In this document: positions 41,961 to 52,131 of the stretch, piece by piece
How positions within the stretch are numbered: the first letter of the stretch is position 1
Layout: the number at the start of each line of letters is the position of its first letter
Source of the DNA: Xanthomonas sp. DAR 35659
GTDB taxonomy: Bacteria; Pseudomonadota; Gammaproteobacteria; Xanthomonadales; Xanthomonadaceae
DNA length: 64,000 nucleotides
Assembly: GCF_041242975.1 (NCBI RefSeq)
Contig: NZ_CP162488.1
Location: 4,950,001 to 5,014,000 of the forward strand
Reading direction: 5' to 3'
Position numbers and translations under genes: made by a program
The notes under the pieces: generated by a model
Seen by the model: the letters and a program-made list of their open reading frames with translations, nothing else
Database searches by the model: none
Told to the model about the DNA's origin: nothing

Positions 41961-42854
41961 GTGCGGCTCCGGAGGTGAAGGATCATCGTGGCAGTTCCGT
42001 GCGGGGGAAGGAGGGAATTCGGGCAGGTGGTAGAACCGTCGCGCGGTGCCGGCGAACACGTCGGCGGCATGCGCGGCGGCGTGGCGCGCGACCAGCGCCC
42101 GCGCCTGCGCGAGCCAGTCGCCGTAGCCGGCGCGCTGGGTCAGCACCGGCCAGTCGCTGCCCCACATCACCCGCTGCGCGCCGAAGCAGGCGAACACTTG
42201 CGCCACGTATGGCGCGATCGCGGCGGCAGCGGCACCGTCCGGCAGTTCGGTGAGCAGGCCGGACAGCTTGCACAGCACGGTCGGGTGCCGCGCCAATTGC
42301 GCCAGGCCGTCGGCCCACGCGGCGAAGCCGTCGCCGCCGATCGCCGGCTTGGCGGCGTGGTCGAGCACCACGCGCAGCTGAGGGTGGCGCTGCAGGCGCG
42401 CCTGCAGCGCCGGCAGATGCAGGGGCTTGACCAACGCGTCGAACGCCAGGTCGTGCCGCAGCAGCGCATCGAACGCGGGGTCCAGCGACGGCCGCGCCAG
42501 CCACTGCGGATCGGCCAGGTCCTGCACCATCGGCCGCAGGCCCTTGAGCAGGCCACCGCCCTCGGCGCACAGCGCGGCGATGCGCGCGGCGGCATCGGCG
42601 GCGTCGAAGTCGACCCAGCCGACCACGCCGGCGATGCGCGGCTGCGCGCGCGCCAGTTGCAACAGGTAGCGTGTCTCCGCCTCGGTCTGCGCCGCCTGCA
42701 CCGCGACGATCGCGTCCACGCCATGCGCATCGAGCGTGGCGATCAGGTCGTCGGGCACGAAGTCGCGGTACAGCGTGGCGAGGTCGGGCGTCAGCCAGGC
42801 GTAGTCGCCGCGCGCCAGCCGCCAGAAGTGCACGTGGGCGTCGACCACGGTCAC
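41214..42854 (-). CDS. L-fucono-lactonase (amidohydrolase), open through into the SDR domain
   Basis: GTG start at 42854 overlaps the stop of the upstream reductase gene (GTGA). Residues 1-285 are an amidohydrolase of the lactonase type: VDAHVHFWRLARGDYAWLTP, GWVDFDAADAAARI, VLDHAAKPAIGGDGF and VMWGSDWPVLTQRAGYGDW (metal and catalytic His/Asp). It should open L-fucono-1,5-lactone. The normal end (GTARRFYHL) is not followed by a stop. The frame continues through PEFPPSPARNCHDDPSPPEP into the SDR start, giving 546 codons. I checked each codon of the junction. Lost stop with internal SDR restart, or a true bifunctional enzyme, are both possible. Confidence 0.8.
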   Translation of the reverse strand: MTVVDAHVHFWRLARGDYAWLTPDLATLYRDFVPDDLIATLDAHGVDAIVAVQAAQTEAETRYLLQLARAQPRIAGVVGWVDFDAADAAARIAALCAEGGGLLKGLRPMVQDLADPQWLARPSLDPAFDALLRHDLAFDALVKPLHLPALQARLQRHPQLRVVLDHAAKPAIGGDGFAAWADGLAQLARHPTVLCKLSGLLTELPDGAAAAAIAPYVAQVFACFGAQRVMWGSDWPVLTQRAGYGDWLAQARALVARHAAAHAADVFAGTARRFYHLPEFPPSPARNCHDDPSPPEPHMSGRLHGKRCLITAAGAGIGRESALACAREGAQVLATDIDAAALQALAAESATIATQALDVTDAAAIQALVAANAPFDVLFNCAGYVHQGSILDCDEPAWRRSFAINVDAMYYLCQAVLPGMLAQGRGSIVNMSSVASSIKGVPNRFAYGVTKAAVIGLSKAIAADYVAKGIRCNAICPGTIKTPSLGERVKALGGDEQAVWKSFTDRQPMGRLGDPREIAQLVVYLASDESSFTTGQTHIIDGGWSN

Positions 42855-43882
42855 GGCGTCGGCACCTGCGCCTGCAACAGGCCCTGGTTGCGCAGGTCGC
42901 GCCACAGCGCGCGCGGGATCGCGGCGTGCAGGCGTTCGGCGGCGCTGGCCACCTCGGCCGGGGTGCGCATGCCGGCGACCACGCTGGCGACCGCCGGATG
43001 CGCCAGCGGGAACTGCAGCGCCGCCGCGCCCACGTCCACCGCGTGCGCGGCGCAGGCCGCGAACAGGTGCTGCGCATGCTGCAGCGTGCGCGGATCCACC
43101 GGCGCGTAGTTGTAGGTCGCGCCGGGACCGCGCGCGTCGCCGAGCAGGCCCGAACTGTACGGGCCGGCGACCAGGATGCCGACCTGCCGGCGCAGTGCCT
43201 CGGCCATGAGCCTCTGCGCCGCATGCTGTTCGAGCAGGGTGTAGCGGCCGGCCAGCATCACGCAATCCAGCGGGAACAGCGGCAGCAATTCCAGCGCGAT
43301 GTCTTCCTCGTTGACGCCGATGCCGATCGCGCCACAGGCGCCGCTGGCCTTGAGCTCGGCCATCGCCGGCAGGGCCTCGTCGAGCGCCTGGCGCAGCATC
43401 GCCGGGTGGCGCTCGCCGTGGGTGAGGCGGCCGATGTCGTGCAGCAGCAGGATGTCGACATGGTCGGTGCCGAGCCGCTGCAGGCTGCCCTCGAGCGCAC
43501 GCAGCACGCCGTCGCGGCTGTAGTCGAAGGCGGCGCCGCGCCCGGCCACGGCGAAGCCGTCGCGCCCCGGCGCGGCGCCGGGATCGTCGTAGACGCGGCG
43601 CCCGACCTTGGTCGAGAGCGTGTAGCTGGCGCGCGGCAGCCCGCGCAGGCCGTCTCCGAGCCGGCGCTCGCTCAATCCATAGCCGTAGTAAGGCGCGGTG
43701 TCGAAATGGCGGATGCCGGCGGCGTGCGCCGCGGCCACCGCGGCCAGCGCCACCGCCTCGTCCACTTCGGTGTAGAGGTTGCCGATCGGCGCGGCGCCGA
43801 AGCCGAGCGTGGCGATCCGCACCGCGCTTTGGCCCAACGGGCGCATCGCGATGGTCGCCGCCGCGGCATCGGTCAATGGCAT
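42851..43882 (-). CDS. Aldo/keto reductase-family L-fucose dehydrogenase
   Basis: 343 residues from ATG 43882. AKR landmarks: TLGFGAAPIGNLYTEVDEAV, HFDTAPYYGYGLSERRLGDG (catalytic Asp and Tyr), LSTKVGRRVYD (Lys), ILLLHDIGRLTHGERH (His). It is close to the AKR-type fucose/pyridoxal dehydrogenases that oxidise L-fucose to L-fucono-1,5-lactone. First gene of the operon dehydrogenase, lactonase, SDR, FAH hydrolase, dehydratase. An in-frame extension to 44056 has no family match. Confidence 0.9.
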   Translation of the reverse strand: MPLTDAAAATIAMRPLGQSAVRIATLGFGAAPIGNLYTEVDEAVALAAVAAAHAAGIRHFDTAPYYGYGLSERRLGDGLRGLPRASYTLSTKVGRRVYDDPGAAPGRDGFAVAGRGAAFDYSRDGVLRALEGSLQRLGTDHVDILLLHDIGRLTHGERHPAMLRQALDEALPAMAELKASGACGAIGIGVNEEDIALELLPLFPLDCVMLAGRYTLLEQHAAQRLMAEALRRQVGILVAGPYSSGLLGDARGPGATYNYAPVDPRTLQHAQHLFAACAAHAVDVGAAALQFPLAHPAVASVVAGMRTPAEVASAAERLHAAIPRALWRDLRNQGLLQAQVPTP

Positions 43883-44224
43883 CGGCGCGGCCCTGCGCCG
43901 CGGACCGGCACCGAACACCGGCGCGAACGCCACGACCGGGTGCTGCTGGAATTGCACATGCCACGCCTCCGCCCACCGGGGCCAGGATCGGATGGGACCG
44001 AACGCGACGCGATGATAGCCACGCCGCCTACCGGTGTTCGTATATGAATATAGCAATCATAAGTGAACAATCCACGACGCGGTGCAGCATGGGGCGGGGA
44101 ATCGGGAATGGAGAATCGGGAATGGGGAGAAGCGGCCCCCTGGCGCGGCGGGATTGCCAGCGGACAGGCCGCGCAGAGGGCCGGATCGGAGTTGCGAGTT
44201 CGGCCCGGTAGGGCCAGGCGGCGA
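43883..44224. other. Promoter region of the fucose enzyme operon
   Basis: AT-rich patch at 44036-44078 in a GC-rich region, with TATATGAATATA (44041-44052, dyad) and a TTCGT...GCA frame. This is the likely promoter/operator of the enzyme operon. A GGGAATGG simple repeat follows at 44095-44125. No gene is seen. Confidence 0.5.
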
Positions 44225-44869
44225 TCAGGCCGGAATGGGCAGGCCCAGCCGGTCCCACACGTCGGCTGGACGCCGCAGCAACGGCAGCGGCGTGTGCGGT
44301 TGCAGCGCGTGCGGCAAGGTGTAGCCCCAGCCGACGCCGGCGAAGGCGATGCCGGCCTGGCGCGCGGCATTGGCGTCGCGGATCTCGTCGCCCACGCACA
44401 GGGCGCGCGCGGCCGGCACGCCGCACGCCTTGAGCGCGGCGCGCAGCTTGCGGCGCTTGCCCAGCACCGCGGCGCCGCAGTCGATGTGGCGGAAGCGCGC
44501 GGCCAGTTCGGTCCCGAGCACGCGCTCGACGTTGTCGCGGCTGTTGGACGTCACCAGGGCCAACTGCACGCCGGCCCCGGCGAGCGCGTCGAGCAATTCG
44601 GCCACGCCGTCGAACAACGCGATGCGCTCGATCTGCGCGGCCATCAGCGCGCGCATGCGCCGCGCCACCGCCGGCACGCGCCACCAGCGGATGCCGCTGC
44701 GCGCCATCAGTTCGCGCGCGCTCAGGCTGCGGATTTCCTGCAGGCGCGCCGGCTCGAAGCGGCGGAAGCCGAATTCGTCGGCGACGTCGTTGATGGTGTC
44801 CAGGAACCAGGCGAAGGAATCGGCCAGGGTGCCGTCGAAGTCGAAGATGATCAGGTCGTAGCGGCACAT
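44225..44869 (-). CDS. HAD-superfamily phosphatase (phosphoglycolate phosphatase-like)
   Basis: 214 residues. Motif I DFDGTLADSFAWFLDT (nucleophile Asp), motif II LVTSNSRDN, motif III Lys in GKRRKL and motif IV CVGDEIRDANAARQAG. A helical cap lies between residues 17 and 90. Substrate cannot be set; the GPH/HAD-IA class usually acts on small sugar or glycolate phosphates. Not obviously linked to neighbours. Confidence 0.88.
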   Translation of the reverse strand: MCRYDLIIFDFDGTLADSFAWFLDTINDVADEFGFRRFEPARLQEIRSLSARELMARSGIRWWRVPAVARRMRALMAAQIERIALFDGVAELLDALAGAGVQLALVTSNSRDNVERVLGTELAARFRHIDCGAAVLGKRRKLRAALKACGVPAARALCVGDEIRDANAARQAGIAFAGVGWGYTLPHALQPHTPLPLLRRPADVWDRLGLPIPA

Positions 44870-44964
44870 GCCGGCGCAGCATGCCGCAGCCGCGGCCACG
44901 CGACCAGCGCGGCCTGTGCAAGCGTCGACGCCGGAGCCGGCCGCCGCCGGCCCCGGCGTACGGC

Positions 44965-45180
44965 TCAACCGCAGCAGTAGCAGGTCAGCGGCTGGCCGGG
45001 ACCGCCCGGCCCCAACTGGCCGCCGAACGGCGCGCACTCCTTCTCGCATTGCCAGGCGCTGCACGCCGCGTCCTTCTCGATCCCGTCGCCCGCGGTCGCC
45101 TGGACCGCGCCGAAGCCCATGCAGGCCAGGAACACGGCCGCGGCCATCCCGTTGCGCAATGCTGTCCAACGCTGTTTCAT
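44965..45180 (-). CDS. Small exported six-cysteine peptide
   Basis: 71 residues. A signal peptide (MKQRWTALRNGMAAAVFLAC, cleavage near VQATA) leads to a mature chain of about 41 residues: DAACSAWQCEKECAPFGGQL, then GPGGPGQPLTCYCCG. Six cysteines in the mature part, spaced C-x5-C-x3-C, then C-x-C-C near the end, suggest three disulfides or a metal site. It begins 4 bp after the TlpA-like gene on the same strand, so the two are coupled. I do not recognise the family. Confidence 0.65.
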   Translation of the reverse strand: MKQRWTALRNGMAAAVFLACMGFGAVQATAGDGIEKDAACSAWQCEKECAPFGGQLGPGGPGQPLTCYCCG

Positions 45181-45184
45181 GAGT

Positions 45185-45775
45185 TCACTCCTCGACAGTT
45201 GCCAAAGCCGCCGGCGCTTCCGTGCGTCGCACCGCGGCCACCAGGTCCTGCACCCGCTCCGTGGTATCGAAGACGCCGACGCGCGCGTAGCGCACCCGTC
45301 CATCGCGGTCCAGCGCCAGCATCAGCGGCACGTTGCGCGCGCGGAACAGCATCAGCGCGCGGCGCTCGGTGAGCGTGGTTACCGGGAAGGCGAACCGGTG
45401 ATCGGCGGCGTAGCGGCGCGCCTGCTCCGGGCTGCACTGGCACACGCCCAGCACCTGCACGCGGCCGCCACCCTGCTCGGCCAGGCGCTGCGCCGCCTGC
45501 ACCACGCTGGGCGCCGAGCGCCGGCAATACGGGCAGGTGGTGGTGAAGAAGAACAGCACTTGGTAGTCCGCCGCCGGCACGCCCAGGGTCAACGGCGTGC
45601 CGTCCAGCGCGGTGGCCGCGATCTTCGGCAGGTACATGCCCAGGTACGGCTCGGTGGTGCGGGTCACCAGCCAGCGTCGCTCCTCGCGCAGCGTGCGGTT
45701 CTGCCACGCCAGCACCGCCACCAGCGCGCAGGCCGCGAGCAGCGCCAACCAACTCCAGGGAAAACGCCGTGCCAT
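45185..45775 (-). CDS. TlpA-like membrane-anchored thioredoxin
   Basis: 196 residues from ATG 45775: one N-terminal anchor helix (ARRFPWSWLALLAACALVAV) and a periplasmic thioredoxin fold with the redox motif FFFTTTCPYCRRSAPSVVQA, the second strand VLGVCQCSPEQARRYAADH and cis-Pro region RNVPLMLALDRDGRVRYARV. The CPYC centre suggests a disulfide reductase or oxidase. Its partner is probably the six-cysteine peptide 4 bp downstream. A longer frame to 45886 adds no family-like sequence. Confidence 0.82.
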   Translation of the reverse strand: MARRFPWSWLALLAACALVAVLAWQNRTLREERRWLVTRTTEPYLGMYLPKIAATALDGTPLTLGVPAADYQVLFFFTTTCPYCRRSAPSVVQAAQRLAEQGGGRVQVLGVCQCSPEQARRYAADHRFAFPVTTLTERRALMLFRARNVPLMLALDRDGRVRYARVGVFDTTERVQDLVAAVRRTEAPAALATVEE

Positions 45776-46301
45776 GCGTGGGATCCAAGCGCCCGTGTCC
45801 GCAGCAGGCTGCGCAGCCACGCCGCCGCGGTCAACGCCTGGCGTGCGCTTTTTGCGACCGCGTGGCGATGCTGGGGAAACAATCACGCTTGCCGCGGGCG
45901 CGCATTCCAGTGGCGTGCGGTGCGCGATCGCATGCGAAGCGACGGCGCATGCGTCGATCGCTTGTCTGCGCTGCGCGTCCTTCCGCGATCGTCCGTTGGC
46001 AGCATGCGCCGCTGGGAGCAGGTGGCCGGGATAGCGTCGGCCTCAGGGCATGCGCGGCGGCATCCTGCACCTGCGCGATAGCGCGCTCAGGCAATGTGTC
46101 CCAGCGGCGGATTCACCACGCCAGGTTGCCTGACTGATGACTTCACGGTGTGCGCATCGCGGTTCGATGGTCTGACCGCAGGCGGTCCACCACGCGCCGC
46201 TATCGCAGCGGTCTCTTCATCCACTCTTGCCATCGGCTTCACCCGCTGCGCCTGGCATCACGCGCACGGTGTCCGCTCACGCCCCACCGATGGAGACATG
46301 C
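45776..46301. other. Intergenic region without recognisable gene
   Basis: Divergent promoters of the TlpA-like and proline-rich genes. Frames here are shadows with poor codon use. No REP. Confidence 0.5.
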
Positions 46302-46520
46302 ATGCAGATGCAAAACCCCAACCCCGGCCAAGACCCGCAACAACCACCGAACGAGGTGCCCGGCCAAGTACCCAACCCCGGCGTGGACCCCACGCCCGAC
46401 CGTCCGGTGGATCCGGTGCCGGACCAGCCCATCGATCCGACCATTCCGCCGATCCGCGATCCGGTGGGCGATGGCGATGCGCCGGTACCGGGACCGCGCG
46501 GGCCGACGCAGTACGTGTAG
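46302..46520 (+). CDS. Proline/aspartate-rich small protein
   Basis: 72 residues from ATG 46302 with GGAG at 46292-46295: MQMQNPNPGQDPQQPPNEVP, GQVPNPGVDPTPDRPVDPVP, DQPIDPTIPPIRDPVGDGDA. Proline makes up about a third and there are repeated V/I-DP-T/V-P units, so the chain is disordered. No signal peptide. Two in-frame ATGs lie upstream (46290, 46227), but the ribosome site favours this one. Function unknown. Confidence 0.6.
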   Translation: MQMQNPNPGQDPQQPPNEVPGQVPNPGVDPTPDRPVDPVPDQPIDPTIPPIRDPVGDGDAPVPGPRGPTQYV

Positions 46521-46542
46521 CACCAGAAAGAAGCGAAAACCT

Positions 46543-46610
46543 GTAGGAGCGGCTTCAGCCGCGACCGGGCGTTATCGGTAAGGCCCGGTCGCGGCTGAAG
46601 CCGCTCCTAC
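46543..46610. repeat. REP dyad between convergent genes
   Basis: Units 46543-46565 (forward) and 46588-46610 (reverse) with an extended complementary spacer (CCGGGC / GCCCGG), giving an almost perfect 68-bp hairpin between the convergent proline-rich and glpK genes. Probably serves both as terminator. Confidence 0.88.
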
Positions 46611-46633
46611 AGGGCGCACAGGCGCATCGTGGC

Positions 46634-48226
<1,593 letters not shown>

Positions 48227-49045
48227 TCAGGTCCGGCGCGACGCCGCCTCTTCCTCCAGCGCCTTCACCCGCGCCGGCAGGAACGGATAGATCAGCAGCT
48301 GATAGGCGCCGCCGCCGATCACGCCGCCGATCAGCGGACCGACGATCGGAATCCACCAGTAGCTGTTGGCCGACGGCAGCGCCGAGGAACCCCAGCCGGC
48401 GAAGTAGGCGAACAGGCGCGGCCCGAAATCGCGCGCGGGATTGATCGCCCACGCTTCCAGGTAGCCCATCGAGGCGCCGATGGTCGCCACCAGCAGGCCG
48501 ATGATCAGCGCGCCGGAATTGGCGGTGGGCGCGGCCTCGTTGTAGCGCTCGGTGATGGCAAAGATGCCGAAGATCAGGAACGCGGTCAGAATCACCTGGT
48601 CGCGCAACGCGTGCATCGGGGTGATCGCCAGGCCCGGCGCGGTGAAGAACACGCCGGCTGCGCCGCCCGCCTCGCGGGTCAGCTGGTGGGCCTGGTTGTA
48701 GTGGTCGATCACCGGCGCGAACAGCAGGTAGACGATGCCCGCGCCGAGGAAGGCGCCGACCACCTGCGCCGCCCAGTACGGCAGCACCTTGTTCCAGGCG
48801 AAGCCGCGGAACACGGCCAGCGCCAGGGTCACCGCCGGATTGGCGTGGGTGCCTGACACCGAACCGGTGACGTAGATCGCGATCGTCACCGCCAGGCCCC
48901 AGGCGATGCACACGCCCCAGTAGGCGTTCTGGTACGGGCTGGGGTCGTACAGCACGTACATGCACGCCACCGAACAGCCGAAGGCGATGATGATCAGCAT
49001 CGCCACCGCTTCGGAAATCAATTCGCCAAGCAATTGCCGGTTCAT
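48227..49045 (-). CDS. glpF: Glycerol facilitator (aquaglyceroporin)
   Basis: 272 residues from ATG 49045. Six membrane helices and both channel motifs are visible: [20 protein letters not shown] (first NPA) and [18 protein letters not shown] (second, NPARD, the glycerol-facilitator variant). Passive uptake of glycerol. It ends 94 bp before glpK on the same strand. Confidence 0.95.
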   Translation of the reverse strand: MNRQLLGELISEAVAMLIIIAFGCSVACMYVLYDPSPYQNAYWGVCIAWGLAVTIAIYVTGSVSGTHANPAVTLALAVFRGFAWNKVLPYWAAQVVGAFLGAGIVYLLFAPVIDHYNQAHQLTREAGGAAGVFFTAPGLAITPMHALRDQVILTAFLIFGIFAITERYNEAAPTANSGALIIGLLVATIGASMGYLEAWAINPARDFGPRLFAYFAGWGSSALPSANSYWWIPIVGPLIGGVIGGGAYQLLIYPFLPARVKALEEEAASRRT

Positions 49046-49232
49046 GCGCGCCACTCCCGCGCCGCTGTCCGCGTCGTGCCGCCGCTCTCGCTGCTGTCGC
49101 TCGTTGTCGTGTACATGCCTGCCACCCTCCACGGTCGTTCCCAGGTTCGCGCGCGGCGGCGGGGGCCGACGCGCACGGCGATTGCGCACCCGGCCGGCGC
49201 CCACGACGGGAACGCCGGCCGCGGTGCTTGCC

Positions 49233-50747
49233 TCATGCAGGCGCGGCGGCCACCGCGGCCGGCGCCTGTTGCAGATAGTCGGCCAGGCGCTGGCGCCCGG
49301 TCGCGTCGATGCGCAGGCCGAGCTTGCTGCGCCGCCACAGCAGGTCGTCGGCCTGGGTCACCCATTCGTGGGCGCGCAGGTAGTCCACCTCGGCCTGGTA
49401 CAGGTCGGCGCCGAAATGCGTGCCCAGGTCCTGCAGCGAGGCGGCGTTGCCCAGCAGTACCTCGGCGCGGGTGCCGTAGTTGCGCGCCAGCCGCGCGGCG
49501 GTCGCCTCGCCCAGCCATGGCCGCGTCGCGCGCAACTCCTGCGCCAGCGCGCGGATGTCGCGGCGCTCGCCACCGGGCAGCGGCGCGCCGCGCGCGGTCC
49601 ACGCCGGCGCCTTGCGCCCGCTGTGCGCCACCAGCCGATCCACCGCTTCCTCGGCCAGTTTGCGGTACGTGGTGAGCTTGCCGCCGAACACGTTGAGCAG
49701 CGCCGCGCCGCCGGCCGCGTCCAGTTCCAGCAGGTAGTCGCGGGTGACCTCGGCGGCGTTGTCCTCTTCGTCCTCCAGCAACGGGCGCACGCCGCTGTAG
49801 CTCCACACCACGTCGCTGGGCGCGATCTGCTTGAGGAAGTAGCGGTTGGCGGCCTCGCACAGGTAGCGGGTTTCGTCGGCGTCGATCTTCGGCGTGGACG
49901 GATCGGCGCGGTAGTCCACGTCGGTGGTACCGATCAGGGTGAAATCGTGTTCGTAGGGGATGGCGAACACGATGCGCCGGTCCGGCTGCTGGAAGATGTA
50001 GGCGTGGTCGTGCTCGAACAGGCGCGGCACCACGATATGGCTACCCTTGACCAGACGCAGCGCGTGGTCGTGCCCGACCTTGGCCACCTCGTCCAGGAAC
50101 TGCACCGCCCACGGCCCGGCCGCGTTGACCAACGCGCGCGCGCGCACGTCCTGGCGGCGGCCGTCGGCATGCTGCAACTGCACCTGCCAGACGCCGTCGA
50201 CGCGGCGCGCGCCGACGCAGGCGGTGCGGGTCAGGATGCGGGCGCCGCGCTGCGCCGCATCCATCGCATTGAGCGCCACCAGCCGCGCATCCTGCACCCA
50301 GGCGTCGGAGTAGACGAAGCCGGTGCGGAATTCCTCGCGCAGCGGCGCGCCGACCGGGTCCGCGCGCAGCGCCATGCGCTTGGAGCCAGGCAGGGTGCGG
50401 CGGCCGCGGCCGAGATGGTCGTACAGGAACAGGCCGGTGCGGATCATCCACGCCGGGCGCAGATGCGGCTGGTGCGGCAGCAGGAAACGCAGCGGCCAGA
50501 TGATGTGCGGGGCCAGGCGCAGCAGCACCTCTCGCTCGGCCAGCGCCTTGCCGACCAGGGCGAACTCGTACTGCTCCAGGTAGCGCAGCCCGCCGTGGAT
50601 CAGCTTGGTGCTGGCGCTGGAGGTGTGCGAGGCCAGGTCGTCGCGCTCGCACAGGCACACCGACAGGCCACGGCCGACCGCGTCGCGGGCGATGCCCACA
50701 CCGTTGATGCCGCCACCGACCACCAGCACATCGTAGATCTCGCTCAT
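49233..50747 (-). CDS. glpD: Aerobic glycerol-3-phosphate dehydrogenase
   Basis: 504 residues. N-terminal FAD fold VVGGGINGVGIARDAVGRGL, then STKLIHGGLRYLEQYEFALV, YSDAWVQDARLVALNAMDAA and IGTTDVDYRADPSTPKIDAD. It oxidises glycerol 3-phosphate to dihydroxyacetone phosphate and passes electrons to the quinone pool at the membrane. CGAACAT half-sites lie 67-83 bp upstream of its start. Confidence 0.96.
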   Translation of the reverse strand: MSEIYDVLVVGGGINGVGIARDAVGRGLSVCLCERDDLASHTSSASTKLIHGGLRYLEQYEFALVGKALAEREVLLRLAPHIIWPLRFLLPHQPHLRPAWMIRTGLFLYDHLGRGRRTLPGSKRMALRADPVGAPLREEFRTGFVYSDAWVQDARLVALNAMDAAQRGARILTRTACVGARRVDGVWQVQLQHADGRRQDVRARALVNAAGPWAVQFLDEVAKVGHDHALRLVKGSHIVVPRLFEHDHAYIFQQPDRRIVFAIPYEHDFTLIGTTDVDYRADPSTPKIDADETRYLCEAANRYFLKQIAPSDVVWSYSGVRPLLEDEEDNAAEVTRDYLLELDAAGGAALLNVFGGKLTTYRKLAEEAVDRLVAHSGRKAPAWTARGAPLPGGERRDIRALAQELRATRPWLGEATAARLARNYGTRAEVLLGNAASLQDLGTHFGADLYQAEVDYLRAHEWVTQADDLLWRRSKLGLRIDATGRQRLADYLQQAPAAVAAAPA

Positions 50748-51059
50748 TGCCTGACTCCGGAAGCTCGTGTCCCGAGACGGATCAGCGACCGCCGGGGACG
50801 AAAAGATCGTAAACGAACATTTCCGAACATATCACGCTGCAGTGCAGCGAAATGTGTCCGACGAGCTAGCTTTGTCGCGAAATGGTGAATTAGGCGTTAG
50901 TCCTGTGGTCAGGCAGCGATATGCCCAGCCCACCGGCAACACGATTTAACGCCACAATAACGAAATAATACGAACACAACCGCACATCCAGGCGAAACGC
51001 GCCCAGGACGACGCCGGCGCCAGGTCCAGGCCGTCAACGCCCTGGCCACGAGCCATCGC
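50748..51059. promoter_or_regulatory. glpD promoter region with candidate GlpR operators
   Basis: Two sites with half-sites 10 bp apart: CGAACAT at 50814-50820 and 50824-50830; and CGAA-type half-sites at 50961 (CGAAATA) and 50971 (CGAACAC). The E. coli GlpR operator also contains CGAACA half-sites. The two sites, about 147 bp apart, would allow looping by the repressor. The rest has no gene; AT content is high around 50940-50975. Confidence 0.55.
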
Positions 51060-51908
51060 TCAGTCCGGGTCCGGCTCGGCCTCACCGGCAGCCGTCGCAT
51101 CGGCCGGATCCTCGCCCTCGGCGACGAACACGCGCGTGCCGGCCTCGGCCAGCACCGCGGCCAGTTCCGGCGGCGGCGCGCGATCGGTGAACCAGGCCTG
51201 GACCCGCGCGATCGACCCCAGCCGCACCATCGCGTTGCGGCCGAGCTTGCTGTGGTCGGCGGCCAGGAACACCTGCCGCGAATGCTCGATGATCGCCTGC
51301 GCCACCCGCACCTCGTGGAAATCGAAGTCCAGCAGGGTGCCGTCCGGGTCGATGCCGGAAATGCCGATCACGCCGAAATCCACCTTGAACTGGCGGATCA
51401 ACTCGATGGTCGCCTCGCCGGTCACGCCCTGGTCGCGGCCACGCACGCGCCCGCCGGCCACCATCACCTCGAAGCTGGGATTGGCGCTCATCATCACCGC
51501 CACGTTGAGGTTGTTGGTGATCACGCGCAGGCCGCTGTGGCCCATCAGCGCGCGCGCCACGTCCTCGTTGGTGGTGCCGATGTTGATGAACAACGAGGCG
51601 TCGTCGGGAATGTGCTGCGCCAGCAGCGTGGCGATGCGCCGCTTCTCCTGCGCCTGCAGCGTCTTGCGCGCGGTGTAGGCCAGGTTCTCCACGCTCGACG
51701 GCAGGCTGACCCCGCCGTGGTAGCGGCGCAGCACGCCGGCCTCGCACAACAGCGTCAGGTCGCGGCGGATGGTCTGCGGGGTCACGTCGAAGCGCGTCGC
51801 CAGCCCATCCACCTCGGCGTAGCCCTGCTGCCGCACCAGCGCCACCAATTGCTCCTGGCGCGGATTGAGCGCGGGCACCGCGCCCATCTTGGGAATCGTG
51901 TTGTCCAT
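51060..51908 (-). CDS. glpR: Glycerol regulon repressor, DeoR family
   Basis: 282 residues from ATG 51908 (MDNTIPKMGAVPALNPRQEQ). The DeoR helix-turn-helix is at 18-70 (YAEVDGLATRFDVTPQTIRR), followed by the sugar-phosphate-binding domain (INIGTTNEDVARALMGHSGL; VITNNLNVAVMMSANPSFEV; VFLAADHSKLGRNAMV). Binding of glycerol 3-phosphate should release DNA. Located just upstream of glpD. The C-terminal tail is Asp/Glu/Pro-rich. Confidence 0.92.
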   Translation of the reverse strand: MDNTIPKMGAVPALNPRQEQLVALVRQQGYAEVDGLATRFDVTPQTIRRDLTLLCEAGVLRRYHGGVSLPSSVENLAYTARKTLQAQEKRRIATLLAQHIPDDASLFINIGTTNEDVARALMGHSGLRVITNNLNVAVMMSANPSFEVMVAGGRVRGRDQGVTGEATIELIRQFKVDFGVIGISGIDPDGTLLDFDFHEVRVAQAIIEHSRQVFLAADHSKLGRNAMVRLGSIARVQAWFTDRAPPPELAAVLAEAGTRVFVAEGEDPADATAAGEAEPDPD

Positions 51909-51986
51909 GCGCCGATGATGGCGCATGCGCGCACGGATGCAAACGCCGGCGCGGTGGCGCACCTACCCGGCCACGGACGACACGGC

Positions 51987-52087
51987 CTAGGGCGTGTCCC
52001 CACTGCCCGAGCATGCCGCGCGCAACCGCGGCCCTTCGGGTTGGGCCTGGCAACGCGGCATACCCGGGGAGTGGGAACACGCCCTAG
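51987..52087. mobile_element. MITE-like palindromic element
   Basis: A 101-bp segment with 18-bp terminal inverted repeats: CTAGGGCGTGTCCCCACT at 51987-52004 and AGTGGGAACACGCCCTAG at 52070-52087 (17 of 18 match). The inside has further complementary parts (ATGCCGCG / CGCGGCAT). It has no coding capacity and sits between glpR and the DUF1456 gene. The ends and size fit a miniature inverted-repeat element or a large REP-like unit. Confidence 0.6.
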
Positions 52088-52131
52088 ACTACGCACCCCG
52101 CCGGACGCCACCCGGCAGCACCGGACCGGCC

